64,000 nt of DNA from Planctomycetota bacterium (GCA_020638675.1 JACKID010000001.1:806001-870000), one strand, 5' to 3'; counted from the first letter of the stretch, positions 40,156 to 49,779 are shown. Made by a program: numbers and translations. The notes: generated by a model from the letters alone, not told the origin.

Positions 40156-41571
40156 CTAGTCGAGGCGATACAGGTGGCCGTTGGTCGAGCTGCCGACGTA
40201 GAGCTGGCCGTTGTAGCTGGCGATGCTCGGGCGCCCGTCCTGGTTGCTGGGCGGCTGCTCGAACTTTGCGCCGGCCGCGCCGTAGAGCTGCGTGAAGTTG
40301 CTGCCGTCGGTGCTGCCGAACACGTAGTCGTTGGTGCCGTCCCACGCGACGGCGTAGTAGTTGCCGTCGGTGTGCTTGATGACGTCCCACATCAGCCCGC
40401 TGATGCCGTTGATGGCTGCGATGCTGCCGCCGCTGCTGACGATGATGTTGTTGACGCCAATCGAGCTGCCCCAGACGCTCATGTAGAGCTTGCTGTCGAT
40501 TTCCTCGAGCGCCGAGATCAGGTTGCCGCCGCCCGTGCTGAACACGTAGCCGGACTGCGCCATCGCGCTGTTGACCTTCACGAAGTCGGCGCTGCTCGCC
40601 GCGGCGGTCTTGCTGGACCAGATCTCGTTGTCCAGCACGCCCAGGTATTTCAGGCGCGTGTTGCTGCCGGCGCTTGCCGCGTCCCACGTGTTCGTAGAGG
40701 CGTTGAACTTGTTCAGTACGCTCTGGCCGCTCAGGTTGCTGCCGCTGACGTAGAGGCTGCCGTTGTACTGGACCACGTCAAAGTTGTGCACGGCCGCGGT
40801 GACATCCGTCGCCAGCGGCGTGCTGCTGCCGGGCGACCAGATGTAGACCTTGCCCGGGTCGTAGCCGTTGGGGTCGCCGTCCGGGATGTAGAGCTTGTTG
40901 CCGTAGACCTTGCAGCGCAGGAAGCCCTGTGAGGCGCTGTCGTAGAACGCCGTCCCGATGCTCGTGCCGTTGAAGGTGTACACGCCCGCACCGAAGGGGC
41001 TCGTGAGTGGGGCGATGCTCGCGGCGATGTAGAGCTTGCCGTCGAACTCGACCATGTCGCTGAGCACCTTCATCCCGTTGGGAAGCGCGCCCATGTCGGT
41101 CAGCGTGACGCTCGCGGGAAGACCGCCGCTTCCACCGGCCGCGGCCACGTTGATCACCCAGCTCTGCTGAGCGCTGGCGACCCCGTCCGTGACCTGCAGG
41201 GTGACGTTGTGCGCGCCGACTTGCGCGCTTGTCGGTGTCCAACTGACCAGCCCGCTTGCGCTGACGGTCATGCCGGTCGGCTTGACGGACAGGCTCCAGG
41301 TCAGCGGGTCGCCGTCGGCGTCCGTCGCGGCGGCCTGGTAAGTGTAGGCTTGTCCCTCTGTCGCGCTGGTCGGTGCCGTGCTGGTGATGACTGGCGCGGC
41401 GTTGCCGCCACCTCCTCCACCACCACCGCCTGCCGGCGTGTTGTACGGAAGCCCCGCACCGCTGCTTCCGCTGCCGCCGGTGCAACCGGCCAGCAGGATC
41501 ATTGAGAGCCCCGTGAGGATCGCGAGGCGTGCTCGCCCGCGTGTCGCACTCTTTCGCCCCGTCGTTTTCAT
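40156..41571 (-). CDS. Lipoprotein with Ig domain and beta-propeller
   Basis: 471 residues. A twin basic start, lipobox LLAGC (Cys30), poly-Gly linker, one putative-Ig domain (~58-145), then a propeller of kelch-like units (GKLYIAASIAPL, NKLYIPDGDPNGYDPGKVYIWSP, GSLYVSGSNLSG, SKLYMSVWGSS). No catalytic motif; binding role. It lies 38 bp upstream of the double-esterase gene and probably heads that operon. Its promoter region is shared with the large regulator at 41754. Confidence 0.8.
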   Translation of the reverse strand: MKTTGRKSATRGRARLAILTGLSMILLAGCTGGSGSSGAGLPYNTPAGGGGGGGGGNAAPVITSTAPTSATEGQAYTYQAAATDADGDPLTWSLSVKPTGMTVSASGLVSWTPTSAQVGAHNVTLQVTDGVASAQQSWVINVAAAGGSGGLPASVTLTDMGALPNGMKVLSDMVEFDGKLYIAASIAPLTSPFGAGVYTFNGTSIGTAFYDSASQGFLRCKVYGNKLYIPDGDPNGYDPGKVYIWSPGSSTPLATDVTAAVHNFDVVQYNGSLYVSGSNLSGQSVLNKFNASTNTWDAASAGSNTRLKYLGVLDNEIWSSKTAAASSADFVKVNSAMAQSGYVFSTGGGNLISALEEIDSKLYMSVWGSSIGVNNIIVSSGGSIAAINGISGLMWDVIKHTDGNYYAVAWDGTNDYVFGSTDGSNFTQLYGAAGAKFEQPPSNQDGRPSIASYNGQLYVGSSTNGHLYRLD

Positions 41572-41663
41572 TTTCTACGCTCCTGCGGTTTGGGTGTGCA
41601 GGAGAGATGCGCCGCTTGTGCCAACCGACGCGTGCGAATGCTGGTGACGATGTAACTATCTGT

Positions 41664-41675
41664 AGAATAAATTCT
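41664..41675. promoter_or_regulatory. AGAAT-AA-ATTCT palindrome, possible operator
   Basis: Lies midway between the divergent genes at 41571 and 41754, upstream of the promoter at 41695. Confidence 0.35.
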
Positions 41676-41694
41676 TACGACAAGATCGCAAATA

Positions 41695-41722
41695 TTGCGG
41701 TAACTCACTAACCTGCTAGAAT
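41695..41722 (+). promoter_or_regulatory. Sigma-70-like promoter of the large regulator
   Basis: TTGCGG, 16-bp spacer, TAGAAT; 31 nt further to the GTG start. Confidence 0.55.
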
Positions 41723-41753
41723 CGTTCAATATCCGAACGAAAGTTGAGCCCGC

Positions 41754-44700
41754 GTGGCAACCCTTCGAGGAACGGCAACCAACTTACCGGACTGGTCCGA
41801 GCGCCTGCGCAAATATCTCCCCGCACGTGTCGGGATGCGCGAGCGCGACGCGGGTGTGTTTGTTCGTGCCCAGCGCCAGCTGTTGCGGGCTCGTCCGGTT
41901 GCCGATGGGGAATTCGCCCTGCGCGCGTTCGCACCTGCCCTGTTCGGGCGTTGTGTCGGCGTGCTACCCGACAGCCACGGCTCCTTCCTTATGGAAGCTC
42001 CCGCGCGCGGGCGTCGCCTCGACCGATCCAGGGGTGAAGCGCGCTATCTGCAACTGGCCTTGCTGGTCTGGGGACTGCACTGCGCCGGGCGCACGCCCGA
42101 AGACGTTGCGTTGCAGCGCATTCTCGCGACCGACTCCGGGCTGAAACTGCTGACGCCACCCGAACCGGGCGATGAAGCGCGTGCCGCCACCGCACTCGCC
42201 TGGGCGCGCGCGTTCGTCACCGGGCGCAAGGCCACGGCCGGGCTGCGCGCCGATCGCCTCGCGCCGCTGGTGCTGCGGGTGCTGGGGGGTGAGGGGGCCG
42301 CGCCATCCATGCTGCGGATGCGAATGGGCGCGCTGCCGGATGTCGAATCGTGGCGGTCGGCGATGAATGCCGCGCTAACCCGTGCCATGACGGCCGAGAT
42401 TCCCGTCATCGTCGTGGCGGGCGACGCCGAGCAGGCGGCGGCAATCCATGCGTTGATTTGCGAGGCGGCCGTCGGTGCGGGAGTCAGCGCAGGCGACGGC
42501 GCGCTGTTTTCCCGCGCCGACCAGATGCTGCGCCTGATCGGCCCGCTCTCAATCGCGGAGTGCGAGAGGCGGCTCGGTCGCCTCAGCCCGGGACCGACCC
42601 TGGCGATTGTTGTAGGTGCGCCGCTCGACGCAAAGCGCGAGCTGGAACACGTCGGTGAAGTTGCGGCGCCCGTGCGGACAGACGGGCGCGGGTTGTTCGA
42701 TTGGCTGCGTCCGCTCGGTGTTGAGCCGAGCCTCGCGGTGGAAGAACTGACGCCGGTGCTTGAGCGAGACCCCGCCGGCGCGCGTCAGTTGGTCGCGGCG
42801 CTGATCGAGCGCGCCGGGGCGGTGATGACCGACGACGGGCCGGTGATTGCGCCCGACTGGGTGGAGCATTGGCAGGCGATCCGCGGGCGGCGCAACGCGC
42901 TCAGTGTGCTGCAGCCGGACGCGGCGCGGGTAGCGCACTTGCTGGCGCTGTCGCCGGGCGGACTGTGTTTCGAGGCGGTGGATGACTCGCGGGATCTCAA
43001 GCGAGGCGCGGCGATGCTGCAGGACATCGGCATCGCGATTCGGGACCGTGGAGTGATAAGGGCTGCGGACGGTGCGCGCATGACTCCCGCCGACACGGCA
43101 ACGCGCCGTGCCCTTTTGCAGTGGCTGGCGGAGCGCGACCACTTTGCGCCGGACCAGCAAGCCGACGTGCGCGAGGCCTGGCGCATCGGGTTGCGGCTGC
43201 GTGGCGGCGACCTCGCCTGCTGGTATGACGATCATGCGGAGAAGCTGTTGCACAGACTCGTGGAGCGCCATGCGTACGATGAGGCGCTGCAACTGATCGA
43301 GGCGCACGCGGCGGGGTCGGTACGCTCGCCGGCCGGCCCGCCCTCGATCGACGTGCTGTACACCGCGCGCGACCTGGGGCTTTCGCACTGGAAGCCTCGC
43401 AGGCTGCGGCGTGCGTTGCGCATGTGGTTGCGGAGCTACGAGGGCGAGTGGCGCGCGGTCACGCTCGCCGTGCTGTCGCACGTGGAGAGGTTGCTGGGCG
43501 GCATTGAATCGTACACCGGGCTGATCGACGAGTTGGAGCACCGCTGCGAGGATCTGCCGCGCTTCGCGCGCGAACAGGCGCTGATCGAGGCCGCGCACTG
43601 CTGCTGTCTCGACGACCCGGCACGCGCGCTGAGGCTGCTGGAGGGCGTCGCCGCGCGCCCGGCGCGGGCGGCAACGTACCTTTGCGAATCCCGCATGCTG
43701 GCCCTGCGCGCCGAGTGCGAATTTGTCGCCATACGCATTGAGGAATCCTTTGCGCTGGTTCAGCAGGCGCGTGAAAAACTCTCCCGGAATGCGAACCGGC
43801 TGATGCGCGCCCGCCTCGAGGCCGAGATCGAAGTGCGCCACATGGTCTGCCACAGCATGCTCAGCTTCTACAAGACGGACGCCGAGGTATTGCTGCAGCC
43901 CGTGCGCGCGATCGAGGCGGAGCACAATTGCGTCGGCGACATCCTGCGCGGCGCTATCGTCAACGACTACCTGATGCGCATGCGCACCTGGGAAGTCGGG
44001 CTGATGACGCCCGAGCAGATGAATTTCGTCCTGGCCGAGGCGCGCCCCGACAATCTGCGCGGCTACCTGATCGCGCTCTATCAGCTGGAAGAGAACGCGA
44101 TTCACCGGGGCGAATTCGGCGTTGCGCGCAAACTGTCGGCTCGCATCGCGGCGCTGAACCGCACCGGCGACCACAACCAGATCGTCTACTCGGCGTGGCG
44201 CAGGCACGATGCGGTCACGCACGCGCTCGGCGGAGACGTGCGGGCCGCACTGCAGTCATGGACGCTCGGGCGCAGCTGGCACATCACGGAGCCGTGGCGG
44301 ACGCGCACACGGATTCTGCGCAGAGGTGAGTGGGGCTTCCTGTTGATGACCGGCGGCAAGTGGGACAAAGCCGGGCGTGCCTTCCAGGCCGCCTTCGACG
44401 GTCTGGCGGCGATGTCGGCGCGCGGGCGCGGCTCGGTGTACCTTATGTGCCGGCTCATTTGTGACTTGCTCGCCGGACGGGACCCGGGTCAGGAGCTGCG
44501 CGACTACCTGACCGCGTTTGCCGAGCGCGGCTACATCCTTGCGCGGCTGGTGCAACTGATCTTGAACGCGTGCGATGCACCCGCCCAATGGAGCGTGCTG
44601 GCGGAGCGTGTCGAGGAATCGCCCGCGCCGGAGTTCTGGAAAACGCTGGCGCTGTCATTCGGCGCAGTGCTCGCGCGCCGCGCACACACGCCGGTGGCGG

Positions 44701-46526
44701 AGCAACTGGCGTACGCCGCACGCGGCAAGCTGCGTCGCGACTGGAGTGTGCTGACCCGTTGGCTGGATCGGGAATTCCCGGCGCAGCAACCCGTCGGCAG
44801 CGAACTGTCCGCCACAGCCCTGCGCGCGGTGATGGAGATGCAGCAACCGGCCCAGTCCGGCCAGCGTGCCTTCGCCGAGCTTGCCGACGCGGCATTGCGC
44901 AAAGCCTGCGGCGGGAGCGCGGGCGTGCAGATTGGACTGGACACCACCGTGTTCACCAACGCGCGCGCGGACGCCGAGCTGGCCGGGGCACTTGAGCGCG
45001 CGCTGCTGGGCGAGACGGTCGATGAGCCGGGGCTGTGTGCGCTCAGCCTGCGCACACCGTTCGGGGCGATCGCATGCAAAGGCGGGAGCTGCAGCCTGCC
45101 GGTCCTGAAGGCTGTCTCCCGGCGGCTTGCGGAGCTGCATGAACTAGCAGACGCGCGGCAGGTCCGGAACTCACGGCGCGTCCATGCGCGCGATGCGGTA
45201 CGCGCGGCCTGGGCGCTGGCATCCGGTGACCCGTCGCCTGCTGCGCGCCTTGCGGCGCTACGGACCCTGGTGATGGCCGAGACGGGCGCGTCCGACTGCG
45301 AGCTGACCGTGCTGCGCGGCGCCGCCGGGTTGCTTTCGTCCGGCACTGTCGCCGCGTGGTCCGGTGAAGCGAGCGCCGCGATTGACACATCGTTGCGCCT
45401 GCGGACTCGCATCGCGGGCGGCGACCCGCTGGAACTTGACGAGTCAACACAGCGCGCCGCCCGCACATTCGCGGCGATTCTCGAGCAGGCGCCGGAGCGG
45501 CTGCGGATGGAGCTGGGGCGTCCGGGCGACGGCGAAGAGCTCGTGGTCGCCGGTGAGAAACTCGGACTCAGCCCGGCTTCGCGCCGCCTGTACGATGACA
45601 TGCGCCGCTTCGCCGACCTTGACCTGTCCGTCGTCGTGATCGGTGAAGCGGGCAGCGGCAAAGACCTGGCCGTGCGCGGCATGCAAGCAATGTCGACGCG
45701 TTCGGCCCAGCCGCTCGTGGTGATCGACTGCCCGACGCTGCGTCGCGAGACGGCGGCGAGCGAGCTTTTCGGACACGTTCGCGGCGCGTTCACCGGCGCG
45801 ACGCAGGACCACGTCGGGCTGCTGGAGCGGGCGGCCGAGGGTGTACTGCAGGTGGACGGGCTCGGCAATCTCGACACGGCGATCCAGGCAATGCTGCTGC
45901 GCGCGTTCCAGGTGCGGAGCTTCCTGCCGGTGGGGGCGACCGGCGAGCGGCAATTCCGAGCGCGCATCGTGGTCACGAGCGACCGTCCGCTGGGCCGCCT
46001 CGTGGACGAGGGCCAGTTGCGCGAGGACCTGGCCCAGCGGTTGCAGGGCGTGTCACTGAACATCCCGCCATTGCGCGAGCGCGGGGATGACGCCCTGCTG
46101 TTCGCGCGTGAAGTGCTCGAGACGCAGGGCCGGCAGCTCAATCGCCGGCTCAGGCTTTCGCGCAGTGCGGAGCGGTTCATTCGCGACCACGACTGGCCAG
46201 GCAACGTACGTGAACTGAAATCGGCCGTGACCCGCGCCTGCGTGATGGCGAACGGCGACGAGATCGGCGTCGATGACTTGTATGCACCCGACGTTGGCAC
46301 GGCGCCGACGGGGCTGGTGATGCCGCAGGATGCGCCGGGGCTGAACACGTCTTCGCGGCTGATTCTCGCGCTGCTCAGGCAGCTCGGGCAGGCGCAGCCG
46401 TCGATGCTGGTGAGGCGCCTGGGAATTTCGCGAACCACCGTTTCCACGACTCTGTCTGAGCTGGCGCGACTCGGCTTTTGCGAACGATATGGCGCAGGGC
46501 GAGCCACCGCATATCGAGCGACGTAG
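41754..46526 (+). CDS. Giant regulator: TPR-like N-terminus, sigma-54-activator-like AAA+ domain, winged helix
   Basis: 1,590 residues from a GTG. Residues 1 to ~1100 are helical, repeat-like and unassigned, with no Walker A. A small domain precedes the AAA+ module at ~1280-1520: Walker A GEAGSGKD (~1297), the sigma-54 contact loop GAFTGA (~1344), LREDLAQRLQ, and WPGNVRELKSAV. In place of the usual GTLFLDEI, the Walker B reads GVLQVDGLG, so the catalytic Glu is Gly. The C-terminus is a MarR-type winged helix (LVRRLGISRTTVSTTLSELARLGF), not a Fis helix. It may regulate the divergent lipoprotein genes or the cbb3 operon downstream. Confidence 0.82.
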   Translation: MATLRGTATNLPDWSERLRKYLPARVGMRERDAGVFVRAQRQLLRARPVADGEFALRAFAPALFGRCVGVLPDSHGSFLMEAPARGRRLDRSRGEARYLQLALLVWGLHCAGRTPEDVALQRILATDSGLKLLTPPEPGDEARAATALAWARAFVTGRKATAGLRADRLAPLVLRVLGGEGAAPSMLRMRMGALPDVESWRSAMNAALTRAMTAEIPVIVVAGDAEQAAAIHALICEAAVGAGVSAGDGALFSRADQMLRLIGPLSIAECERRLGRLSPGPTLAIVVGAPLDAKRELEHVGEVAAPVRTDGRGLFDWLRPLGVEPSLAVEELTPVLERDPAGARQLVAALIERAGAVMTDDGPVIAPDWVEHWQAIRGRRNALSVLQPDAARVAHLLALSPGGLCFEAVDDSRDLKRGAAMLQDIGIAIRDRGVIRAADGARMTPADTATRRALLQWLAERDHFAPDQQADVREAWRIGLRLRGGDLACWYDDHAEKLLHRLVERHAYDEALQLIEAHAAGSVRSPAGPPSIDVLYTARDLGLSHWKPRRLRRALRMWLRSYEGEWRAVTLAVLSHVERLLGGIESYTGLIDELEHRCEDLPRFAREQALIEAAHCCCLDDPARALRLLEGVAARPARAATYLCESRMLALRAECEFVAIRIEESFALVQQAREKLSRNANRLMRARLEAEIEVRHMVCHSMLSFYKTDAEVLLQPVRAIEAEHNCVGDILRGAIVNDYLMRMRTWEVGLMTPEQMNFVLAEARPDNLRGYLIALYQLEENAIHRGEFGVARKLSARIAALNRTGDHNQIVYSAWRRHDAVTHALGGDVRAALQSWTLGRSWHITEPWRTRTRILRRGEWGFLLMTGGKWDKAGRAFQAAFDGLAAMSARGRGSVYLMCRLICDLLAGRDPGQELRDYLTAFAERGYILARLVQLILNACDAPAQWSVLAERVEESPAPEFWKTLALSFGAVLARRAHTPVAEQLAYAARGKLRRDWSVLTRWLDREFPAQQPVGSELSATALRAVMEMQQPAQSGQRAFAELADAALRKACGGSAGVQIGLDTTVFTNARADAELAGALERALLGETVDEPGLCALSLRTPFGAIACKGGSCSLPVLKAVSRRLAELHELADARQVRNSRRVHARDAVRAAWALASGDPSPAARLAALRTLVMAETGASDCELTVLRGAAGLLSSGTVAAWSGEASAAIDTSLRLRTRIAGGDPLELDESTQRAARTFAAILEQAPERLRMELGRPGDGEELVVAGEKLGLSPASRRLYDDMRRFADLDLSVVVIGEAGSGKDLAVRGMQAMSTRSAQPLVVIDCPTLRRETAASELFGHVRGAFTGATQDHVGLLERAAEGVLQVDGLGNLDTAIQAMLLRAFQVRSFLPVGATGERQFRARIVVTSDRPLGRLVDEGQLREDLAQRLQGVSLNIPPLRERGDDALLFAREVLETQGRQLNRRLRLSRSAERFIRDHDWPGNVRELKSAVTRACVMANGDEIGVDDLYAPDVGTAPTGLVMPQDAPGLNTSSRLILALLRQLGQAQPSMLVRRLGISRTTVSTTLSELARLGFCERYGAGRATAYRAT

Positions 46527-46642
46527 TCCTCCTCTCGAGGACGGGTTTTGCTCCCAAATGCATGTCCGGCCGGCGTGTTCCCGGGCTGCCGTCGGCTGAA
46601 AGAACACGGCTGGTCTCATTGCCATTTGAGCTATTGCTTCCG

Positions 46643-46672
46643 TTGCAAGATATGGAATTATCCAGATATCAA
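46643..46672 (+). promoter_or_regulatory. Promoter and palindrome upstream of cbb3 operon
   Basis: TTGCAA, 18-bp spacer, TATCAA. The spacer holds GGA-ATTA-TCC flanked by GATAT and AGATATC, an imperfect palindrome that could bind a regulator. It does not match an FNR box (TTGATNNNNATCAA). 46527-46642 shows no gene. Confidence 0.45.
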
Positions 46673-46713
46673 GAGTCGGTAGTCCGAGTAGTTGACCGTG
46701 GGAGGGCAGTGAG

Positions 46714-48099
46714 ATGAGCGACGATTCCAAACCACCCGGTGCAACGGATGAGCTGGGCCTCGTCAAGTTCCATATCATCGCGGCAATCTGCTGGCTGTTG
46801 GCCGGCATGGTCGCGGGCACGTTTATGGGGCTTCGCCTCTCCGGCTCCGAGGCTGCCCAGTGGATGGGGGACTATGAGTTCCTGTCTTTCGGGCGTATTC
46901 GAATCCTGCACACCAACATGGTGGTGTTCGGGTGGCTGAGTAATGGCTTTTTTGCGTTCTCCTACTACGCCATCCCCAGGCTCACGGGCCGACGGCTGAT
47001 CGCGAGGGGAATCGCCAAGGGCAACGCAATCTTTGTGCAGATCGCCGTGTTGCTTGGCGCGATCGGCATCATTGCAGGCCATGCGGAAGGTGTGGAATAC
47101 GCGGAAGCGCCCTGGTGGGCGGATGTCGTATTCGCGATCAGCTTCGTGCTGATGGTGCTGGTGAACGTCGGCACCATCCTGACGTCGCGCGTACGCAACA
47201 TGTACGTGACGCTCTGGTACCTGATCCTGGGATTCATCTTTACGACGCTGAACTTCGTGATGGCCAACACCATCGTGGCGCACGTCGCGCCGGGTGCGGC
47301 CGGTGCCGCGCTGGAGGGCCTCTGGATCCACAACGCGGTGGGGCTCTGGGTAACGCCAATGGGCGTGGCAATTATCTACTACCTGCTGCCGGTGATCCTG
47401 AAGCGCCCGATTGCCAGCCACAAACTGTCGCTGATCGGCTTCTGGACGCTGGCGTTCTTCTACCCGCTCGGCGGCAGCCATCACTTCTTCTACAGCCCGA
47501 CGCCCTGGTGGCTGCAGATCCTGGCCGTGCCGCTGACGTTCGCGCTGATCTTTGTGGTCTACACGGTGGTCTACAACTTCTTCGCCACCATGAAGGGCAA
47601 CTGGAAGATGATCGCCAAGAGCATCCCGCTGCGCTTTCTGTTGTTCGGCACAATCAACTACATCATCACCTGTACACAGGGGCCGTTCCATGCGTTGTTG
47701 AACGTGCAGCAGGTGGTGCACTTCACCGACTGGATCGTGGCGCATGCGCACCTGGCCCTGTTCGGCGTGTTCAGTTGGTGGCTGTTTGCGTTCATCTACT
47801 GGATCTGGCCGCGCATCACCGGCCACGGTTACAGCCGCGCATTCGCCGAGTGGCACTTCTGGATCACGCTGATTGCGTTCTGGGTGCTGTACTACATCGC
47901 CGACACGATCGCCGGTCTGATGCAGGGAATGTTCTGGCTCACCACGCTGCCGCTGATGGATTCGATTGAAGCGGCCGAGCCGTTCTGGGCAACCCGCGCG
48001 ATCTCGGGCGTGCTGATTGTGATCGGTACGATCTGCTTCGTCATCAGCCTGATGAAGAAGGGCAACGAGGGACTGGAGGTGGCCGATGTCGGCGAATAA
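46714..48099 (+). CDS. ccoN: cbb3-type cytochrome c oxidase subunit I
   Basis: 461 residues, ~12 transmembrane helices, GGGAGG ribosome site. It carries the heme and CuB histidines of the C-type oxidases: HTNMVVFGW (low-spin heme), WIHNAVGLWVTPMGVAIIYYLLP (CuB His with the cross-linked Tyr on the next helix), GGSHHFFYSPTPWW (CuB pair) and DWIVAHAHLALFG (heme ligands). It reduces O2 with high affinity in the inner membrane. It overlaps the next gene by 14 bp. Confidence 0.96.
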   Translation: MSDDSKPPGATDELGLVKFHIIAAICWLLAGMVAGTFMGLRLSGSEAAQWMGDYEFLSFGRIRILHTNMVVFGWLSNGFFAFSYYAIPRLTGRRLIARGIAKGNAIFVQIAVLLGAIGIIAGHAEGVEYAEAPWWADVVFAISFVLMVLVNVGTILTSRVRNMYVTLWYLILGFIFTTLNFVMANTIVAHVAPGAAGAALEGLWIHNAVGLWVTPMGVAIIYYLLPVILKRPIASHKLSLIGFWTLAFFYPLGGSHHFFYSPTPWWLQILAVPLTFALIFVVYTVVYNFFATMKGNWKMIAKSIPLRFLLFGTINYIITCTQGPFHALLNVQQVVHFTDWIVAHAHLALFGVFSWWLFAFIYWIWPRITGHGYSRAFAEWHFWITLIAFWVLYYIADTIAGLMQGMFWLTTLPLMDSIEAAEPFWATRAISGVLIVIGTICFVISLMKKGNEGLEVADVGE

Positions 48100-49282
48100 G
48101 GATATCGCGGCGGAAAGGCCCATGTTCGTGTTGTTGTTTGCCGGTTTCGGCTGCTTCCTGCTGTCGTTCATCGGGATGGGTTTGGGTCCGTGGATCAGCC
48201 TGAGATCCACGATGAACCCGCCCGAAGAGATGGCCAAGTCCAACCCGTACAAGGACGAAAACGGCGAGCTGACCGACATCGGCCGCGGGCGTGAGACGTA
48301 CATCCACGAAGGCTGCTGGCACTGCCACTCGCAGTTCGTGCGGCCGGTGGCGAACGAAGAGTTCCGCTACGGCCCGGTCAGCCAGGCGTGGGAGTCTATG
48401 TACGACGTGCCCAACACCTTCGGCACGCGCCGCATTGGTCCCGACTTGAGCCGCGAGGCCGGGCGACGCAGCAACGACTGGCACTACGCCCACCTGTGGA
48501 ACCCGCGCACGACGGTGCCGCGTTCGATCATGCCCAACTACCCGTGGATGTTTGAAAAGGACGGCGACACGTGGAAGCCGGGTGAGAAGGCGACGGACCT
48601 CGTCGCGTACCTGCAGTACCTCGGCGGCAATTTCAAAGAGGACGTGCGCAGGATGGTCTGGCCCGCGCGCGTCGAGACGCTGGGCGCACCCGCACCCAGC
48701 GACGCGCACTCGAAGCGCGGCGAAGAGCTGTTCAACAAGCACTGCGTGGGATGCCACGGGGAAAAGGGCGACGGCATGGGCCTGGCAAAGGACTTCCTGA
48801 AGCCCAGCGCCGCCGACCTGACGACCCGCTACCTGCCGCGCGAAGAAGTATTCCGCGTGCTGTTCATGGGCAGCGAAGGCAGTGCCATGCCCAGCTTCGC
48901 CGAGCTGACCGAGAAGGACCTGTGGGCGCTTTCGCAGTACGTTCATGAGATGGGCAAGGACGCGCGCGAGCCTGCGCTCAACGCGGCCAAGGACGCGGCG
49001 GCGGTGGACCGCGGCAAAGCCTTGTTCGAAAAGAGCGGCTGCATGAGCTGCCACGGCAAGGACGGCATCGTGCCGGACAGCATCGACTCGGCGCTAAAGC
49101 CCGGGCCCAAGCACTTCCCGGACCGGTTGTACACGCCCGCCTACATCGCGAAAGTGATGGCCGAGGGGCGCCCGGGATCCGGCATGGCGCCGTACCCCGG
49201 AATCAACGGCAAGGACGCCGAAGACATGGCGGCATACCTGGGCAGCCTGTTCAACAAGGCCAAGTACAAGGAGGAGAAGTAG
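48086..49282 (+). CDS. ccoO: Fused CcoO-CcoP triheme cytochrome c subunit
   Basis: 398 residues. One N-terminal transmembrane helix (~13-36), then a CcoO-type domain with heme site CWHCH (residue 77) and the CcoO hallmarks PNTFGTRRIGPDLSREAGRRSNDWHYAHLWNPR. Two further class I cytochrome c domains follow, CVGCH (~220) and CMSCH (~319), as in CcoP. So the mono-heme CcoO and the di-heme part of CcoP form one chain that feeds electrons to CcoN. Axial Met candidates are in AMPSFAEL and GSGMAPYP. Confidence 0.92.
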   Translation: MSANKDIAAERPMFVLLFAGFGCFLLSFIGMGLGPWISLRSTMNPPEEMAKSNPYKDENGELTDIGRGRETYIHEGCWHCHSQFVRPVANEEFRYGPVSQAWESMYDVPNTFGTRRIGPDLSREAGRRSNDWHYAHLWNPRTTVPRSIMPNYPWMFEKDGDTWKPGEKATDLVAYLQYLGGNFKEDVRRMVWPARVETLGAPAPSDAHSKRGEELFNKHCVGCHGEKGDGMGLAKDFLKPSAADLTTRYLPREEVFRVLFMGSEGSAMPSFAELTEKDLWALSQYVHEMGKDAREPALNAAKDAAAVDRGKALFEKSGCMSCHGKDGIVPDSIDSALKPGPKHFPDRLYTPAYIAKVMAEGRPGSGMAPYPGINGKDAEDMAAYLGSLFNKAKYKEEK

Positions 49283-49522
49283 ATGCGCTACGCAATGCTG
49301 ATCGCCTCGGGCATGTTGCTCGCGACGCCCGCGCATGCCTGCTTCTTCTGCGAGGAAGGCGCGACGAACACGGCGCTGTTCGTGATGGGATTCTTCGGGA
49401 TGTTCATGCTGGGCATGCTGTTCATCTGCCTGGCGTATGCCAGGGCCGGCGCCTTCAAGGGCGAACACAAGCTTGAGCTGCGCGTTCTCGAGGCCGAGGG
49501 CATCGTGCCGGAGGGCAAGTAA
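49283..49522 (+). CDS. Small membrane protein of the cbb3 operon
   Basis: 79 residues, starting at the base after the ccoOP stop. Signal-like N-terminus ending AHACFFCEEGA, then a second hydrophobic helix (LFVMGFFGMFMLGMLFICLAY) and a charged tail. The CFFC pair just outside the membrane could bind copper or form a disulfide, which would suit an oxidase assembly role. Position and size recall CcoQ/CcoS but the sequence matches neither. Confidence 0.7.
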   Translation: MRYAMLIASGMLLATPAHACFFCEEGATNTALFVMGFFGMFMLGMLFICLAYARAGAFKGEHKLELRVLEAEGIVPEGK

Positions 49523-49746
49523 TGAGCGAAGAGACGACAAAACCGGAAGGGAGTCCGGCTGCCGCGCAGGAGACGAAATCGTCGGAGGCGGGCCTGCCCG
49601 CGGAACAGAAGGCGGAAACGACGATCCCCGACACCGGCGAGCTGAAGGTGCCGCTCTGGATCAAGCTGATGTGGCTGGGCTTCGTGATCTGGATTATCTG
49701 GTACGTGGTGATGGGGCTTCAGTCGTCGCCCGACAGCTGGGCATAA
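49522..49746 (+). CDS. Single-helix protein resembling the detached CcoP N-terminal anchor
   Basis: 74 residues; its ATG overlaps the previous TAA by one base. An acidic/Ala-rich N-terminus leads to DTGELKVPLWIKLMWLGFVIWIIWYVVMGL, then SSPDSWA. This pattern (short polar lead, Pro-Leu-Trp, one helix, Tyr near its end) is that of the CcoP membrane anchor, and the CcoP heme domains are fused to CcoO two genes upstream. It may therefore be a split CcoP remnant retained for complex stability. Confidence 0.6.
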   Translation: MSEETTKPEGSPAAAQETKSSEAGLPAEQKAETTIPDTGELKVPLWIKLMWLGFVIWIIWYVVMGLQSSPDSWA

Positions 49747-49753
49747 GAAACAA

Positions 49754-49779
49754 CCGGCTCCCGCCGAGGCGGGAGCCGG
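49754..49779. terminator. Hairpin between convergent operons
   Basis: CCGGCTCCCGCC and GGCGGGAGCCGG are exact complements with a 2-nt gap, 7 nt after the cbb3 operon. It can serve either strand; there is no T-run. Confidence 0.6.

Noticed and set aside
40118..40687. 190-codon upstream extension of the double-esterase gene
   Set aside because: It runs through the Ig/propeller gene in another frame; the ATG at 40117 has AGGAG and starts a lipoprotein signal.
42549..44222. 557-codon open frame antisense to the large regulator
   Set aside because: No domain or initiation signal; the sense frame is continuous through to clear AAA+ motifs.
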